Shown: positions 38,211 to 46,899, counted from the stretch's first letter. The stretch is 64,000 nt of DNA from Celeribacter baekdonensis B30 (GCF_000299875.1 NZ_AMRK01000003.1:372001-436000), one strand, 5' to 3'. Made by a program: numbers and translations. Notes: generated by a model from the sequence alone, not told the origin.

Positions 38211-38441
38211 ATGGCCATCACTGCCACCGACATCGAACACCTGATCCGCGAGGCCTTTCCCGACGCCCATATCGTTGTGCAAGGCGACGACGGGCAACAT
38301 TTCGCCGCCGAAGTGGTCGATGCATCGTTTGCGGGGATGAACCGGGTGCAACAACAGCGTGCCGTCACTGCCGCGATCCGTGAAAAACTCGACAGCGGTG
38401 AATTGCACGCCCTCGCCTTGACCACCCGCGCCCCCGAATAA
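38211..38441 (+). CDS. bolA: BolA-family protein
   Basis: This is a 76-residue BolA protein from the ATG at 38211, preceded by AAGGAG. The family signature appears in DGQHFAAEVVDASFAGMNRVQQQRAV, with the conserved His at the cluster-binding position. BolA proteins form [2Fe-2S]-bridged heterodimers with monothiol glutaredoxins, and the glutaredoxin gene follows 47 bases later. Together they are thought to help iron-sulfur transfer and iron sensing. Confidence 0.92.
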   Translation: MAITATDIEHLIREAFPDAHIVVQGDDGQHFAAEVVDASFAGMNRVQQQRAVTAAIREKLDSGELHALALTTRAPE

Positions 38442-38488
38442 GTCCCTCACCCACATCCGTGCTGAGCGACAGCTGAAAGGATACTCCA

Positions 38489-38848
38489 ATGACTGCCCAA
38501 GACACCATCCAAAAGACCGTGACCCATAATGACGTTGTGCTGTTTATGAAGGGCACGAAAATGATGCCGCAATGTGGCTTTTCGTCAAAAGTTGCGGGCA
38601 TTCTCAATTTCATGGGTGTGGACTATGCCGATATCGACGTGCTGGCCGATGCCGATATTCGCCAGGGCATCAAAGAGTTCTCCGACTGGCCGACCATCCC
38701 GCAGCTTTACGTCAAAGGCGAATTTGTCGGCGGCTGTGACATCGTGATCGAAATGACCTTGTCAGGCGAGTTGGATCAGATGTTCGCGGACAAAGGCGTT
38801 GTGTTTGATCAAGACAAAGCTGAACAAATCCGCGCGGCCAACGTCTAA
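38489..38848 (+). CDS. grxD: Monothiol glutaredoxin, Grx4 family
   Basis: The 119-residue protein has the monothiol glutaredoxin active site Cys29-Gly-Phe-Ser in MMPQCGFSS. Other family residues are the [19 protein letters not shown] segment, which binds glutathione. Grx4-type proteins carry a [2Fe-2S] cluster held by two Cys and two glutathiones and hand it to acceptor proteins. The pairing with bolA immediately upstream supports this. A strong terminator follows at 38867-38903. Confidence 0.94.
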   Translation: MTAQDTIQKTVTHNDVVLFMKGTKMMPQCGFSSKVAGILNFMGVDYADIDVLADADIRQGIKEFSDWPTIPQLYVKGEFVGGCDIVIEMTLSGELDQMFADKGVVFDQDKAEQIRAANV

Positions 38849-38866
38849 GCCACGCAAGCCCCAAAG

Positions 38867-38903
38867 AAAAAGGCGCGATGGGTTCATCCCGCGCGCCTTT
38901 TTT
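38867..38903. terminator. Bidirectional terminator between grxD and the MliC-like gene
   Basis: AAAAAGGCGCG pairs with CGCGCCTTTTT and six T residues close the right arm. The A run on the left gives T residues on the minus strand for the convergent gene. Confidence 0.85.
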
Positions 38904-38943
38904 CATACCGGTTTTCATGCCGCTGAGGGCCGTATCGTTCGCG

Positions 38944-39306
38944 CTATTCAGCCACGTTGCAAAAGGCAAAAAGCGTCACGGACTCGCCGTAGTTGGCGTC
39001 AAAGTAACTCAGCGTTGCCGTGTCGCCCTTGGTCCACCACTCATAGCCAGAGGCCCCTACGGCTTCTGCATAGCGCGCGCCTGAGGCCGATACCGCCTGT
39101 GACAAGGAGATCAGCCGCCCTTCGGCATAGATCACCGCAGCGGGGGCGTCATCCGTGCCGGTGTAAACCGCATCAATACCAACGCCGCGTTCACAGACGT
39201 AGTGAAAGACCTCCGGCGCGGCGGCCATCTGTGGCATCTCATCCGCCATCGCCACCCCCGCACACGGCACAAGGGCCGCCGACAGGATCAAATCCTTAAA
39301 TCGCAT
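38944..39306 (-). CDS. MliC-family lysozyme-inhibitor-like secreted protein
   Basis: The 120-residue protein has a signal peptide (MRFKDLILSAALVPCAGVAMA). The rest follows the MliC/PliC pattern: YVCERGVGIDAVYTG, then VSASGARYAEA and WWTKGDTATLSYF. Such proteins inhibit C-type lysozyme at the cell envelope; a lipobox is not clear, so it may be soluble in the periplasm. Its start overlaps the zapA end by 11 bases, so it is likely transcribed with the division genes. Confidence 0.75.
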   Translation of the reverse strand: MRFKDLILSAALVPCAGVAMADEMPQMAAAPEVFHYVCERGVGIDAVYTGTDDAPAAVIYAEGRLISLSQAVSASGARYAEAVGASGYEWWTKGDTATLSYFDANYGESVTLFAFCNVAE

Positions 39307-39703
39307 CTTTTACGCCCAACCGCTCTTCAAACGCCGCCGCCATGCTTTCCGCCCGCGCCGCCATTTCGGCCAAAGTATCGGTCACCTCGATGGGCACCAC
39401 GGGCACTTCGACCCGCTCGGGTGCCGGGGTGGGACGGGCGCGCATTTCTTCGATCAAGGCTTCTTGTGCCCCAAGTTTGGCCTCAAGCGCGCGCATCTGT
39501 TCTTCAAGCCCTGCGGTCTTATCCGCCAACATCAAGCCCGCCATCAATAGCATCCGCTCGGCGGGCAAACGCCCGATTTGGCTCGACAACACCGAGGCCT
39601 CATTGTCCAAAAGCTGGGCGGCGGATTTGAGAAAATGCTCCTCACCCGCTTGGCAGGCGACCTCAAACTCACGTCCACCGATCGAGATTTTCACTTCGGG
39701 CAT
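39296..39703 (-). CDS. zapA: Cell division protein ZapA
   Basis: ZapA binds FtsZ and bundles its filaments at the division site. The 135-residue protein starts at 39703 (MPEVKISIGGREFEVAC), with GAGGAGG eight bases upstream. The N-terminal 50 residues form the FtsZ-binding globular head and the middle is a coiled coil (LEEQMRALEAKLGAQEALIEEM). It follows the coiled-coil gene by one base, and the ribosome site lies inside that gene. This matches the ZauP-ZapA order known in Caulobacter. Confidence 0.88.
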   Translation of the reverse strand: MPEVKISIGGREFEVACQAGEEHFLKSAAQLLDNEASVLSSQIGRLPAERMLLMAGLMLADKTAGLEEQMRALEAKLGAQEALIEEMRARPTPAPERVEVPVVPIEVTDTLAEMAARAESMAAAFEERLGVKDAI

Positions 39704-39704
39704 A

Positions 39705-40262
39705 TCACACCTCCTCGTTGGACAGGTCAGACGGCGCAGGCACGTCGGTTGGCGCGGCCCCATTGGCCACACGCGCCATAACTGCGCGCAGCTCGGTCAG
39801 GATCGCATCCATTTCGGTCACATCCGCCTCGCGCGCCACTTTGAGCGCCTCAAGTTCGGTGCGCATCCCGGCATCAATCAGCGCCGCATCACCAAGCCCT
39901 TGCGCATTGGCGGCCCGAAGCCCGGCATTGTTTTCGCGCAATTGCGTGTTCACCAACCGCAGTTTTTGCATCTCGCGGTCATGGTCCATCAGTTGCCGCC
40001 GTAGCGTCTCGACCTCTTCTTCGAGCGCCGCCACATGGTGTTCTTGCCGATCATGGATCGCCCGGACCCGCTCTTCGAGCTGGGTGTTGGCGGCTTTTTC
40101 CACCTCCAACGCCTCGGTCAACCGGCCCAGTTCCAGTTCCATCGCTTCAGAAGCGATTCCCCCCGTCGTCGCCTCAGCACGCTCCTCGGCCACAGCCACA
40201 GCCCGCCCAATGCGTTCCAGCGCCGCGGTGATCCGGGCTTCGAATTCAGAAATATCATTCAT
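39705..40262 (-). CDS. Coiled-coil protein upstream of ZapA (ZauP-like)
   Basis: The 185-residue protein is almost entirely predicted coiled coil, from MNDISEFEARITAALERI to about residue 140, with few Cys or aromatic residues and no membrane segment. In Caulobacter crescentus a coiled-coil protein encoded directly upstream of zapA, ZauP, works with ZapA to focus the Z-ring. Position, strand and coupling are the same here. Sequence identity cannot be judged by eye, so the ZauP call rests on context and shape. Confidence 0.65.
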   Translation of the reverse strand: MNDISEFEARITAALERIGRAVAVAEERAEATTGGIASEAMELELGRLTEALEVEKAANTQLEERVRAIHDRQEHHVAALEEEVETLRRQLMDHDREMQKLRLVNTQLRENNAGLRAANAQGLGDAALIDAGMRTELEALKVAREADVTEMDAILTELRAVMARVANGAAPTDVPAPSDLSNEEV

Positions 40263-40623
40263 CGCCGTTCACTCACACTTTGACTTTCTTTGTCTCTGCT
40301 CTGTTTGGTCCAAGTGACAGGCTGGACCTTTCCCCGCCCCGCTTTGGTGCCAAAACCAGAAACTTCCTTTGGCATCAAAGGCGAAGCGCACGGGCCTCAT
40401 CCTATCGCACTTGATTCGAGAGCCTAGCGCATGGGGCAGGCTTTACCAATATGTCTGACCAAGTTAGCCCCAAACACCGGCGAAAAGGGGCAGATGTCCC
40501 GCTCAAACGCCCGCGCCGCCTTGCACTTTGCTGTCACATCGTTATCACGAAGCCGGAAAAGCCAAGGAATGCGGGGCTTACGCGCGCGACTTGGTTGTTT
40601 TGGGAGAGCAAGGAGATCCGCTT
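40263..40623 (+). other. Intergenic control region of transketolase
   Basis: These 361 bases separate the divergent ZauP-like and tkt genes and hold no supported gene. Two similar dyads lie near the middle, CTTTGGTGCCAAAA (40342-40355) and CTTTGGCATCAAAG (40367-40380), 25 bases centre to centre. A possible sigma-70 promoter TTGCAC-N16-TATCAC lies at 40521-40548, about 75 bases before tkt. Confidence 0.45.
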
Positions 40624-42645
40624 ATGGACATCGCAACCCTGCGCGAGGCGCACCCCGACCATTGGATGCGCGCCACCGCCATCCGCACGTTGACCCTCGA
40701 TGCCGTTGCCGCCGCCAATTCCGGTCACTCCGGGATGCCGATGGGCATGGCCGATGTCGCCACTGTTTTGTTTGGCAAACACCTGAAATTCGACGCCTCC
40801 GCCCCGACATGGCCGGACCGGGATCGGTTCATCTTGTCTGCGGGCCACGGCTCGATGTTGATCTATTCCCTGCTCTATCTCACCGGCTACAAAGAGATGC
40901 CGATTGAGGAGATCAAAAATTTCCGTCAGATGGGCGCGAAAACCGCCGGTCACCCGGAAAACTTCCTGCTTGAGGGCGTTGAGACCACCACCGGCCCGTT
41001 GGGTCAGGGCATTTCCAATGCTGTCGGCTTTGCCATGGCCGAAGAATCCCTGCGCGCACGGTTCGGCTCGAAACTTCAGAACCACTACACCTATTGTATG
41101 GCCGGTGACGGTTGTTTGATGGAAGGCGTGAGCCACGAGGCCATTGCGCTGGCCGGTCGCCAGAAACTCGGCAAGCTCATCGTGTTCTGGGACAACAACA
41201 ACATCACCATCGACGGCACCGTCGATCTGTCCGACCGCACCGATCAGGTGATGCGCTTCAAAGCGGCGGGTTGGCATGTACAGTCCATTGATGGCCATGA
41301 CCCGGAACAAATCGACGCCGCCATCGAGGCCGCGAAGAAGTCCAAAAAACCGTCGATGATCGCCTGCAAAACCCACATCGCTCTGGGTCACGCGGCGCAA
41401 GACACCTCGAAAGGCCACGGCGCATTGACCAATGCCGATCAATTGGCCGCCGCCAAAGCCGCTTACGGCGTCACTTGGGGTCCGTTCGAAGTGGCCGCCG
41501 ATGTGAAAGCCGAATGGGAAGCCATTGGTGCCCGTGGTCACGAAGATCACGCCGCATGGAAAGCCCGTTTTGACGAGCAATCCGAACGCCGTCAGATCGA
41601 ATTCAACCGGGTGTTTGCAGGCGAGGTGCCGAAAAAGCTCTCCGCCACGATCAAAGCGTTCAAAAAACAAATCTCCGAGTCGCAACCGAGCCTTGCCACC
41701 CGCGCCTCGTCGCAAAAGGTGCTTGAGGTGATCAACCCGATCATGCCGGAAACCATTGGCGGTTCGGCCGATCTCACCGGCTCCAACAATACGCTGACGG
41801 CGGATATGGGCGTGTTTGACGAGACCAACCGCAAGGGTCGCTATGTCTATTACGGCATCCGTGAACACGGCATGGCCGCCGCGATGAACGGCATGGCGTT
41901 GCATGGTGGCATCCGTCCCTATGGCGGCACCTTCTTCTGTTTCACCGACTACGCCCGCCCCGCGATGCGCCTGTCGGCGTTGATGCAGATCCCGGTGACT
42001 TACGTCATGACCCATGACTCCATCGGCCTTGGCGAAGACGGTCCGACCCACCAGCCGGTCGAACATCTCGCCATTTGCCGCGCCACGCCGAACACCTTGA
42101 CCATCCGTCCCTGTGACACGGTCGAGACGGCGGAAGCGTGGGAAATCGCGCTGACCTCGCAGAAAACGCCGTCTGTCTTGGTGCTGACCCGTCAAAACCT
42201 GCCAACGCAACGTGTCGAGCATAAAACCTCCAACCTCGTGGCCAAAGGCGCCTATGTGCTGGCCGAAGCGGAAGGCAAACGCGACGCGATCCTCATCGCC
42301 ACCGGCTCTGAGGTTGAGATCGCCATGGAGGCCCGCAAAATCCTGCAAGACAACGGCATTGGCACCCGTGTCGTTTCCATGCCCTGCATGGAGCTGTTTG
42401 CCGAGCAAGACGAAACCTACCGCCGCAAGGTCCTGCCCGCAGGTCCGGTGCGTGTTGGCATTGAGGCGGCTGTGCGCGATGGCGGTTGGGATCGTTGGCT
42501 TTTGGGCGAACGTGGCCGCGAAGCGAAACAGGCGTTTGTCGGCATGACCCGCTTTGGCGCGTCCGCCCCGGCCGAAGAGCTTTACGCCAAATTCGGCCTC
42601 AGCGCGGAAAATGTCGTAGCTCAAGTCAAGGCGCTGTTGGGCTAA
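40624..42645 (+). CDS. tkt: Transketolase
   Basis: Transketolase moves two-carbon units between sugar phosphates in the pentose phosphate pathway, using thiamine diphosphate. The 673-residue protein starts at 40624, ten bases after AAGGAG. Conserved parts are the N-terminal [17 protein letters not shown], the ThDP/Mg motif [13 protein letters not shown] followed by [10 protein letters not shown], and the transketolase centre [14 protein letters not shown] with [18 protein letters not shown]. It is upstream of two glyceraldehyde-3-phosphate dehydrogenase genes. A strong terminator follows. Confidence 0.95.
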   Translation: MDIATLREAHPDHWMRATAIRTLTLDAVAAANSGHSGMPMGMADVATVLFGKHLKFDASAPTWPDRDRFILSAGHGSMLIYSLLYLTGYKEMPIEEIKNFRQMGAKTAGHPENFLLEGVETTTGPLGQGISNAVGFAMAEESLRARFGSKLQNHYTYCMAGDGCLMEGVSHEAIALAGRQKLGKLIVFWDNNNITIDGTVDLSDRTDQVMRFKAAGWHVQSIDGHDPEQIDAAIEAAKKSKKPSMIACKTHIALGHAAQDTSKGHGALTNADQLAAAKAAYGVTWGPFEVAADVKAEWEAIGARGHEDHAAWKARFDEQSERRQIEFNRVFAGEVPKKLSATIKAFKKQISESQPSLATRASSQKVLEVINPIMPETIGGSADLTGSNNTLTADMGVFDETNRKGRYVYYGIREHGMAAAMNGMALHGGIRPYGGTFFCFTDYARPAMRLSALMQIPVTYVMTHDSIGLGEDGPTHQPVEHLAICRATPNTLTIRPCDTVETAEAWEIALTSQKTPSVLVLTRQNLPTQRVEHKTSNLVAKGAYVLAEAEGKRDAILIATGSEVEIAMEARKILQDNGIGTRVVSMPCMELFAEQDETYRRKVLPAGPVRVGIEAAVRDGGWDRWLLGERGREAKQAFVGMTRFGASAPAEELYAKFGLSAENVVAQVKALLG

Positions 42646-42666
42646 ACCGCCCCACATCAAGATCAC

Positions 42667-42696
42667 AAAAGCCCGCGCCACATGCGCGGGCTTTTT
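42667..42696 (+). terminator. Intrinsic terminator of tkt
   Basis: AAAAGCCCGCGC pairs with GCGCGGGCTTTT across a 5-base loop and is followed by further T residues. It lies 21 bases after the stop. Confidence 0.9.
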
Positions 42697-42753
42697 CATG
42701 GTCTGACGCCTCTGTGAATTGACGTTTTGGCGCACAGTGATGTTCATACGCCC

Positions 42754-43296
42754 ATGCATATTCTTGCCCTTTCAGGCAGCACTCGCCGCGCCTCCACCAA
42801 CACCGCCTTGCTCAATGCCCTGTCTGCTGTTGCGCCTGAGGGCATGAAGATCACCATATGTGACGGGCTGGGGCAGTTGCCGATCTTTTCGCCTGATCTT
42901 GAGGGGCCTGATCGCCCCAAAGCCGTGTCGGATTTCATCGCCCAGATCAAAGCCGCCGACGGGGTGATCATCGCCAGCCCCGAATATGTCCGCGCCCTGC
43001 CCGGCGGATTGAAAAATGCTCTGGATTGGTTGGTCTCCGGCGAGGAGTTAATTGGCAAGCCCATCGCTTTGGCCCATGCTTCTCATCGTGGTGAGGATAT
43101 GCTGACCGACTTGCGTCGGGTGCTCTCGACCCTGTCCACCGGCTTTGCGGCGGATATTTTTCTGCGCGTCCCGGTGATGAAATCATCGCCTGAGGACATT
43201 CATGCGCTGGTGACCCACCCAGACACAGCCCAAGACGCCCGCGCCTTTTTGATCCGCTTTTCCGAGTGGGCACATAGCCTCGCCCCCTCCCGTTAA
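42754..43296 (+). CDS. NADPH-dependent FMN reductase-like flavoprotein
   Basis: The 180-residue protein has the flavodoxin-like FMN-binding motif LSGSTRRASTNTALL at the N-terminus and the segment VIIASPEYVRALPGGLKNALDWLV that shapes the flavin pocket. Such enzymes reduce FMN, quinones or azo compounds with NADPH. The ATG at 42754 is preferred over an in-frame TTG nine codons upstream. It lies between tkt and gap on the same strand but after a terminator; the role in central metabolism, if any, is unknown. Confidence 0.82.
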   Translation: MHILALSGSTRRASTNTALLNALSAVAPEGMKITICDGLGQLPIFSPDLEGPDRPKAVSDFIAQIKAADGVIIASPEYVRALPGGLKNALDWLVSGEELIGKPIALAHASHRGEDMLTDLRRVLSTLSTGFAADIFLRVPVMKSSPEDIHALVTHPDTAQDARAFLIRFSEWAHSLAPSR

Positions 43297-43323
43297 CCCC
43301 ATCGACGCCAAATCACTGTGCAG

Positions 43324-43369
43324 TGTTTGCGCTAACCTTTATGTTTTCGCTAACATGTTGGCGCTAAAG
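43324..43369 (+). promoter_or_regulatory. Triple TGTTAGCGCTAACA-like operator upstream of gap copy 1
   Basis: Three 14-base sites follow each other: TGTTTGCGCTAACC (43324), TGTTTTCGCTAACA (43342) and TGTTGGCGCTAAAG (43356). They match the palindrome TGTTAGCGCTAACA at 12, 12 and 11 positions. Related sites occur upstream of gap copy 2 and two small genes. This resembles operators of LacI-type carbon regulators such as CceR/PckR, as far as I recall them. Confidence 0.65.
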
Positions 43370-43534
43370 ACTTTTCCTATGCAGCATACGCCCGTATACC
43401 ACGCTCAACATCCTGCCGGTCTGCGAACCGCGGCCCCTGCCACTCGCCGCACAAAACACCGCTCTAAAGACCGCACAGAAACCGCACGGACGGCGGGCAA
43501 TGCCCCGCCAACAGAGAGCTCGGGAGACGCAAGA

Positions 43535-44533
43535 ATGACCATCAGACTTGGGATCAACGGTTTTGGCCGCATCGGTCGCTGCACCTTGGCACATATTGCC
43601 GAGGCCGGCCTCAATGAGGTTGAAGTGGTGAAAATCAACGCCACCGGCCCGATCGAAACCAACGCGCATTTGCTCAAATACGATTCTGTCCATGGCCGCT
43701 TTGGCGGCACCGTGCGCGTTGAGGGCGACACGATGGATCTGGGCCACGGCCCGATCAAAGTCATGTCCACCTACGATCCGCAGGAGTTGGATTGGGAGGG
43801 CGTTGACGTTGTGCTCGAATGCACTGGCAAATTCAACGACGGCCTGAAATCCGCCGTTCACCTTGAGCGCGGCGCGCGCAAAGTGTTGATCTCGGCGCCT
43901 GCCACCAATGTCGCGCGCACCGTGGTTTTCGGCGTGAACCACCGCGATATTTTGGCGGAAGACCGGATCATTTCCAACGGCTCTTGCACCACCAACTGCC
44001 TCGCGCCCTTGGCCAAAGTGTTGAACGACGCCATCGGCATTGAAAGCGGGATCATGACCACGATCCATAGCTACACCGGCGATCAATCCACCCATGACCG
44101 TCGCCACAAAGACCTCTACCGGGCGCGTGCCGCCAGCATGGCCTTGATCCCGACCTCGACCGGGGCGGCCAAAGCGCTGGGTCTGGTGTTGCCGGAACTT
44201 GCGGGCAAATTGGACGGCACCTCGATCCGCGTCCCGACCCCGAACGTCTCCGCCGTCGATCTGACCTTTCAGGCCAGCAAGGACGTCACCGTTGCGGATG
44301 TGAACGAAGTCGTGCGCCAAGCCGCCGCCGGTCACATGGGCGCGGTGCTGGGCTATGATCCGGAGCCGAAAGTGTCGATCGACTTTAACCACACCACCGA
44401 ATCCTCGATCTTTGCGCCCGATCAGACCAAAGTCGTCGGTCGCACCGTGCGCGTTCTCGCTTGGTATGACAACGAATGGGGCTTTTCGGCGCGGATGGCC
44501 GATGTCGCCGCTGCGATGGGCCGCCTGCACTAA
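43535..44533 (+). CDS. gap: Glyceraldehyde-3-phosphate dehydrogenase, copy 1 (probably NADP-preferring)
   Basis: This is a 332-residue GAPDH from the ATG at 43535 ([15 protein letters not shown]), after GGGAG. The catalytic Cys lies in [12 protein letters not shown] and the catalytic His in HSYTGDQ. After beta strand 2 the cofactor loop reads VVKINATG: the Asp that binds the NAD ribose in glycolytic enzymes is replaced by Ala. That is also seen in GapB-type enzymes that use NADP in gluconeogenesis. Three tandem operators lie 170-210 bases upstream. A terminator follows at 44566. Confidence 0.92.
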   Translation: MTIRLGINGFGRIGRCTLAHIAEAGLNEVEVVKINATGPIETNAHLLKYDSVHGRFGGTVRVEGDTMDLGHGPIKVMSTYDPQELDWEGVDVVLECTGKFNDGLKSAVHLERGARKVLISAPATNVARTVVFGVNHRDILAEDRIISNGSCTTNCLAPLAKVLNDAIGIESGIMTTIHSYTGDQSTHDRRHKDLYRARAASMALIPTSTGAAKALGLVLPELAGKLDGTSIRVPTPNVSAVDLTFQASKDVTVADVNEVVRQAAAGHMGAVLGYDPEPKVSIDFNHTTESSIFAPDQTKVVGRTVRVLAWYDNEWGFSARMADVAAAMGRLH

Positions 44534-44565
44534 GCTCACTGGGCGCACGCCCCCACAGGTTTTGA

Positions 44566-44597
44566 GGTCCGGCATCACTTTGCCGGGCCTTTTTTTG
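44566..44597 (+). terminator. Intrinsic terminator of gap copy 1
   Basis: GGTCCGGCA pairs with TGCCGGGCC (one G-U pair) around a 6-base loop, followed by eight T residues. It separates gap copy 1 from the small gene and gap copy 2. Confidence 0.9.
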
Positions 44598-44658
44598 TTT
44601 TTTTGATCTGAACCCTTTTTTTCTTTACCTCCCTGACGCATTGTTCGGTCAAAGAAAC

Positions 44659-44672
44659 AGTTAGCGCTACAC
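44659..44672 (+). promoter_or_regulatory. GTTAGCGCTA operator abutting a small gene
   Basis: The 10-base core GTTAGCGCTA ends two bases before the ATG of the 47-residue gene. A regulator bound here would cover the start region or a very short leader. It belongs to the same set as the sites at 43324, 44855 and 46900. Confidence 0.55.
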
Positions 44673-44816
44673 ATGACCAACCAAATTGCCGTCGGGCTCG
44701 CCATTGTGATTTTGATCGCGCTCGGTCTTGATTTTGGGCTGAACGGGGGGCACGGCTCTCTTTTTCTGACCCGTAAGTTTCTTGAATTGCTGCAATTGGT
44801 CGCCTTCTGGCGATGA
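44673..44816 (+). CDS. 47-residue conserved single-helix membrane protein
   Basis: This short gene encodes 47 residues starting MTNQIAVGLAIVILIALG. An N-terminal membrane helix of about 18 residues is followed by DFGLNGGHGSLFLTRKF and a C-terminal amphipathic or membrane helix ending in VAFWR. It resembles glyceraldehyde-3-phosphate-dehydrogenase-linked small proteins I associate with Rhodobacterales, although I cannot name a family. No strong ribosome site precedes the ATG and the operator is directly adjacent, so translation may be leaderless. It lies between the two gap genes. Confidence 0.65.
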   Translation: MTNQIAVGLAIVILIALGLDFGLNGGHGSLFLTRKFLELLQLVAFWR

Positions 44817-44854
44817 AAGTCGCATTCCGGTTGACCTTTTCGCTCGGATCGTGA

Positions 44855-44868
44855 TGTTAGCGATAACA
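44855..44868 (+). promoter_or_regulatory. TGTTAGCGATAACA operator in the gap copy 2 promoter
   Basis: This near-perfect palindrome matches TGTTAGCGCTAACA at 13 of 14 positions. A TTGACC at 44831 lies 17 bases before its first bases, so the operator overlaps the expected -10/+1 region. It lies about 120 bases before the gap copy 2 start. Confidence 0.7.
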
Positions 44869-44989
44869 ACGAATTGCTCACGAATTTCTCCATGGCGGGA
44901 TTTGCCACAGCGCACCATCATGGATCTCATCTGAGAGGGCCCTCTCCCATCGCCCTCTTTCCTGCCAAAGCGTCATAGGAGGTGCTGAT

Positions 44990-45991
44990 ATGGCCGTAAA
45001 AGTTGCAATCAACGGATTTGGACGAATTGGGCGTAATATTTTGCGCGCGATCATTGAGTCGGGTCGCACCGACATCGAAGTGGTCGCGATCAACGATTTG
45101 GGCCCGGTCGAGACCAACGCTCACCTGCTCCAATACGACTCGGTGCATGGCCGTTTCCCGGTGGAAGTCACCTTTACCGAAGACTCCATCGACGTTGGCC
45201 GTGGCCCCATCGCAGTGACCGCCATCCGCAACCCGGCAGACCTGCCCTGGTCGCATATTGACGTTGTGCTCGAATGCACCGGCATTTTCACCTCGAAAGA
45301 AAAATGCCAAGCGCACCTCGAAAACGGCGCCTCGCGCGTGTTGATTTCGGCCCCCGGCACCAATGCCGACAAGACCATCGTTTACGGTGTGAATCATGAC
45401 CAACTGAGCGCCGATGACATCGTCGTCTCGAACGCCTCTTGCACCACCAACTGTCTCGCGCCGGTGGTCAAAGTGCTCAACGACAATATCGGCATCGTCA
45501 AAGGCTTTATGACCACGATCCACTCCTACACCGGCGATCAGCCGACGTTGGACACGATGCACAAAGACCTCTACCGCGCCCGTGCCGCCGCTTTGTCGAT
45601 GATCCCGACCTCAACCGGGGCTGCCAAAGCCGTGGGTCTGGTTTTGCCGGAACTCAATGGGAAACTCGATGGCGTTGCCATCCGCGTGCCGACCCCGAAT
45701 GTCTCTGTCGTCGATCTGACCTTTGAAGCCGCGCGCGACACAACGGTCGAAGAGATCAACGAGCTGATCCGCACCGCTGCAAACGGCCCGCTCAAAGGCA
45801 TCCTCGGCTACACGGACCGCAAACTGGTGTCCTCGGACTTCAACCACGATCCGCACAGCTCGACCTTCCATTGCGATCAGACCAAAGTCATGGAGGGCAC
45901 CATGGTGCGCATTCTGACGTGGTATGACAACGAATGGGGCTTTTCAAACCGTATGGCCGACACCGCCGTCGCTATGGGCAAATTCCTGTAA
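44990..45991 (+). CDS. gap: Glyceraldehyde-3-phosphate dehydrogenase, copy 2 (probably NAD-dependent)
   Basis: The 333-residue GAPDH has an ideal AGGAGG ribosome site. The catalytic Cys is in [12 protein letters not shown]. The cofactor loop reads VVAINDLG with the Asp that selects NAD, unlike copy 1 with INATG. It is therefore the likely glycolytic or general enzyme. The two copies are clearly homologous but diverged throughout, so duplication is old. A near-perfect operator lies in its promoter. A 14-bp palindrome GAGAGGGCCCTCTC is at 44933-44946 in the leader. A terminator follows. Confidence 0.95.
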   Translation: MAVKVAINGFGRIGRNILRAIIESGRTDIEVVAINDLGPVETNAHLLQYDSVHGRFPVEVTFTEDSIDVGRGPIAVTAIRNPADLPWSHIDVVLECTGIFTSKEKCQAHLENGASRVLISAPGTNADKTIVYGVNHDQLSADDIVVSNASCTTNCLAPVVKVLNDNIGIVKGFMTTIHSYTGDQPTLDTMHKDLYRARAAALSMIPTSTGAAKAVGLVLPELNGKLDGVAIRVPTPNVSVVDLTFEAARDTTVEEINELIRTAANGPLKGILGYTDRKLVSSDFNHDPHSSTFHCDQTKVMEGTMVRILTWYDNEWGFSNRMADTAVAMGKFL

Positions 45992-46035
45992 GCGAGCGGT
46001 TACAAACGCAGCTATCCCGCGCGAACGGGAAGTGG

Positions 46036-46070
46036 GCGCTCCGAGCCTTTGGGTTCGGGGCGCTTTTTTT
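46036..46070 (+). terminator. Intrinsic terminator of gap copy 2
   Basis: GCGCTCCGAGCC pairs with GGTTCGGGGCGC, including wobble pairs, around a short loop and ends in seven T residues. Confidence 0.9.
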
Positions 46071-46157
46071 CGCTTTGCGGTCGAATCGGATCCACCTCCT
46101 CTTGCGTTCTCCTGCCCTGCGGCTATTTCAGAACAAACCCTCCAAACGCGCGTGCCC

Positions 46158-46808
46158 ATGTTCAACCTCTCCACCCTCCTGAGCGAATTCATCACCCTGT
46201 GGGTCGTCATTGATCCCATCGGCACCCTGCCCGTGTTCATCGGTGCAACCGCCAGTCTGGAGCCGCGATTGGCCCGCATGGTTGCGGCACGCGCGGTGTT
46301 GACGGCCTTTCTCATCCTGTTGCTCTTCATCCTGTTTGGTCAGGTGATTTTGGACGCTTTGGGCCTTGGCCTACCCTCATTCCAAATCGCCGGCGGGCTG
46401 GTGCTTTTCCTCTTTGCTCTCACCATGATCTTTGGCGATGGCAAACCCTCGCATGAGGTCGCACAGGTCGAAAAACCGCTCTCCGACCAACATGTGCAGG
46501 CCCGCCGCGTGGCCGTCTTTCCGCTGGCGATGCCCTCCATCGCCTCCCCCGGTGCAATGCTGGCCGTGGTCATGCTCACCGACAATGATCGGTTTTCCAT
46601 GGCGCATCAGGCGATGACCGCCTCGATCATGACCGTTGTCCTGTTGATCACTCTGCTGATCCTCTTGGCCGCCGCCCCCATCCTCAAGGTACTGCGCGAA
46701 ACCGGCGCGGCCGTGGTCAGCCGGGTGATGGGGATGATTTTGGCGGCTGTGGCGGTGGACACCGTTCTCAAAGGCTTTGTGGCCATTGGCGTCATCCCAA
46801 GTTTCTGA
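46158..46808 (+). CDS. MarC-family (UPF0056) membrane protein
   Basis: The 216-residue protein has six hydrophobic segments in the MarC pattern: an N-terminal FITLWVVIDPIGTLPVFIGA, then QIAGGLVLFLFALTMIFG and the central AVFPLAMPSIASPGAMLAVVML. The family's function remains unclear, although its name comes from the multiple antibiotic resistance locus. The frame is open upstream, but the start at 46158 fits the family. It follows the gap copy 2 terminator and is probably transcribed alone. Confidence 0.87.
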   Translation: MFNLSTLLSEFITLWVVIDPIGTLPVFIGATASLEPRLARMVAARAVLTAFLILLLFILFGQVILDALGLGLPSFQIAGGLVLFLFALTMIFGDGKPSHEVAQVEKPLSDQHVQARRVAVFPLAMPSIASPGAMLAVVMLTDNDRFSMAHQAMTASIMTVVLLITLLILLAAAPILKVLRETGAAVVSRVMGMILAAVAVDTVLKGFVAIGVIPSF

Positions 46809-46899
46809 GCGCGTGCTGCACAGCCCACCCTCAAAAGCCATGCAGTTTTACCCTCACCCATGCGAAAATCGCATGACGCCTTTGGCGAACCGGCATTGG

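Noticed and set aside
40534-42759. Minus-strand open frame (741 codons) opposite transketolase
   Set aside because: It mirrors the transketolase codons, has His/Gly/Arg-rich composition and no motif or ribosome site.
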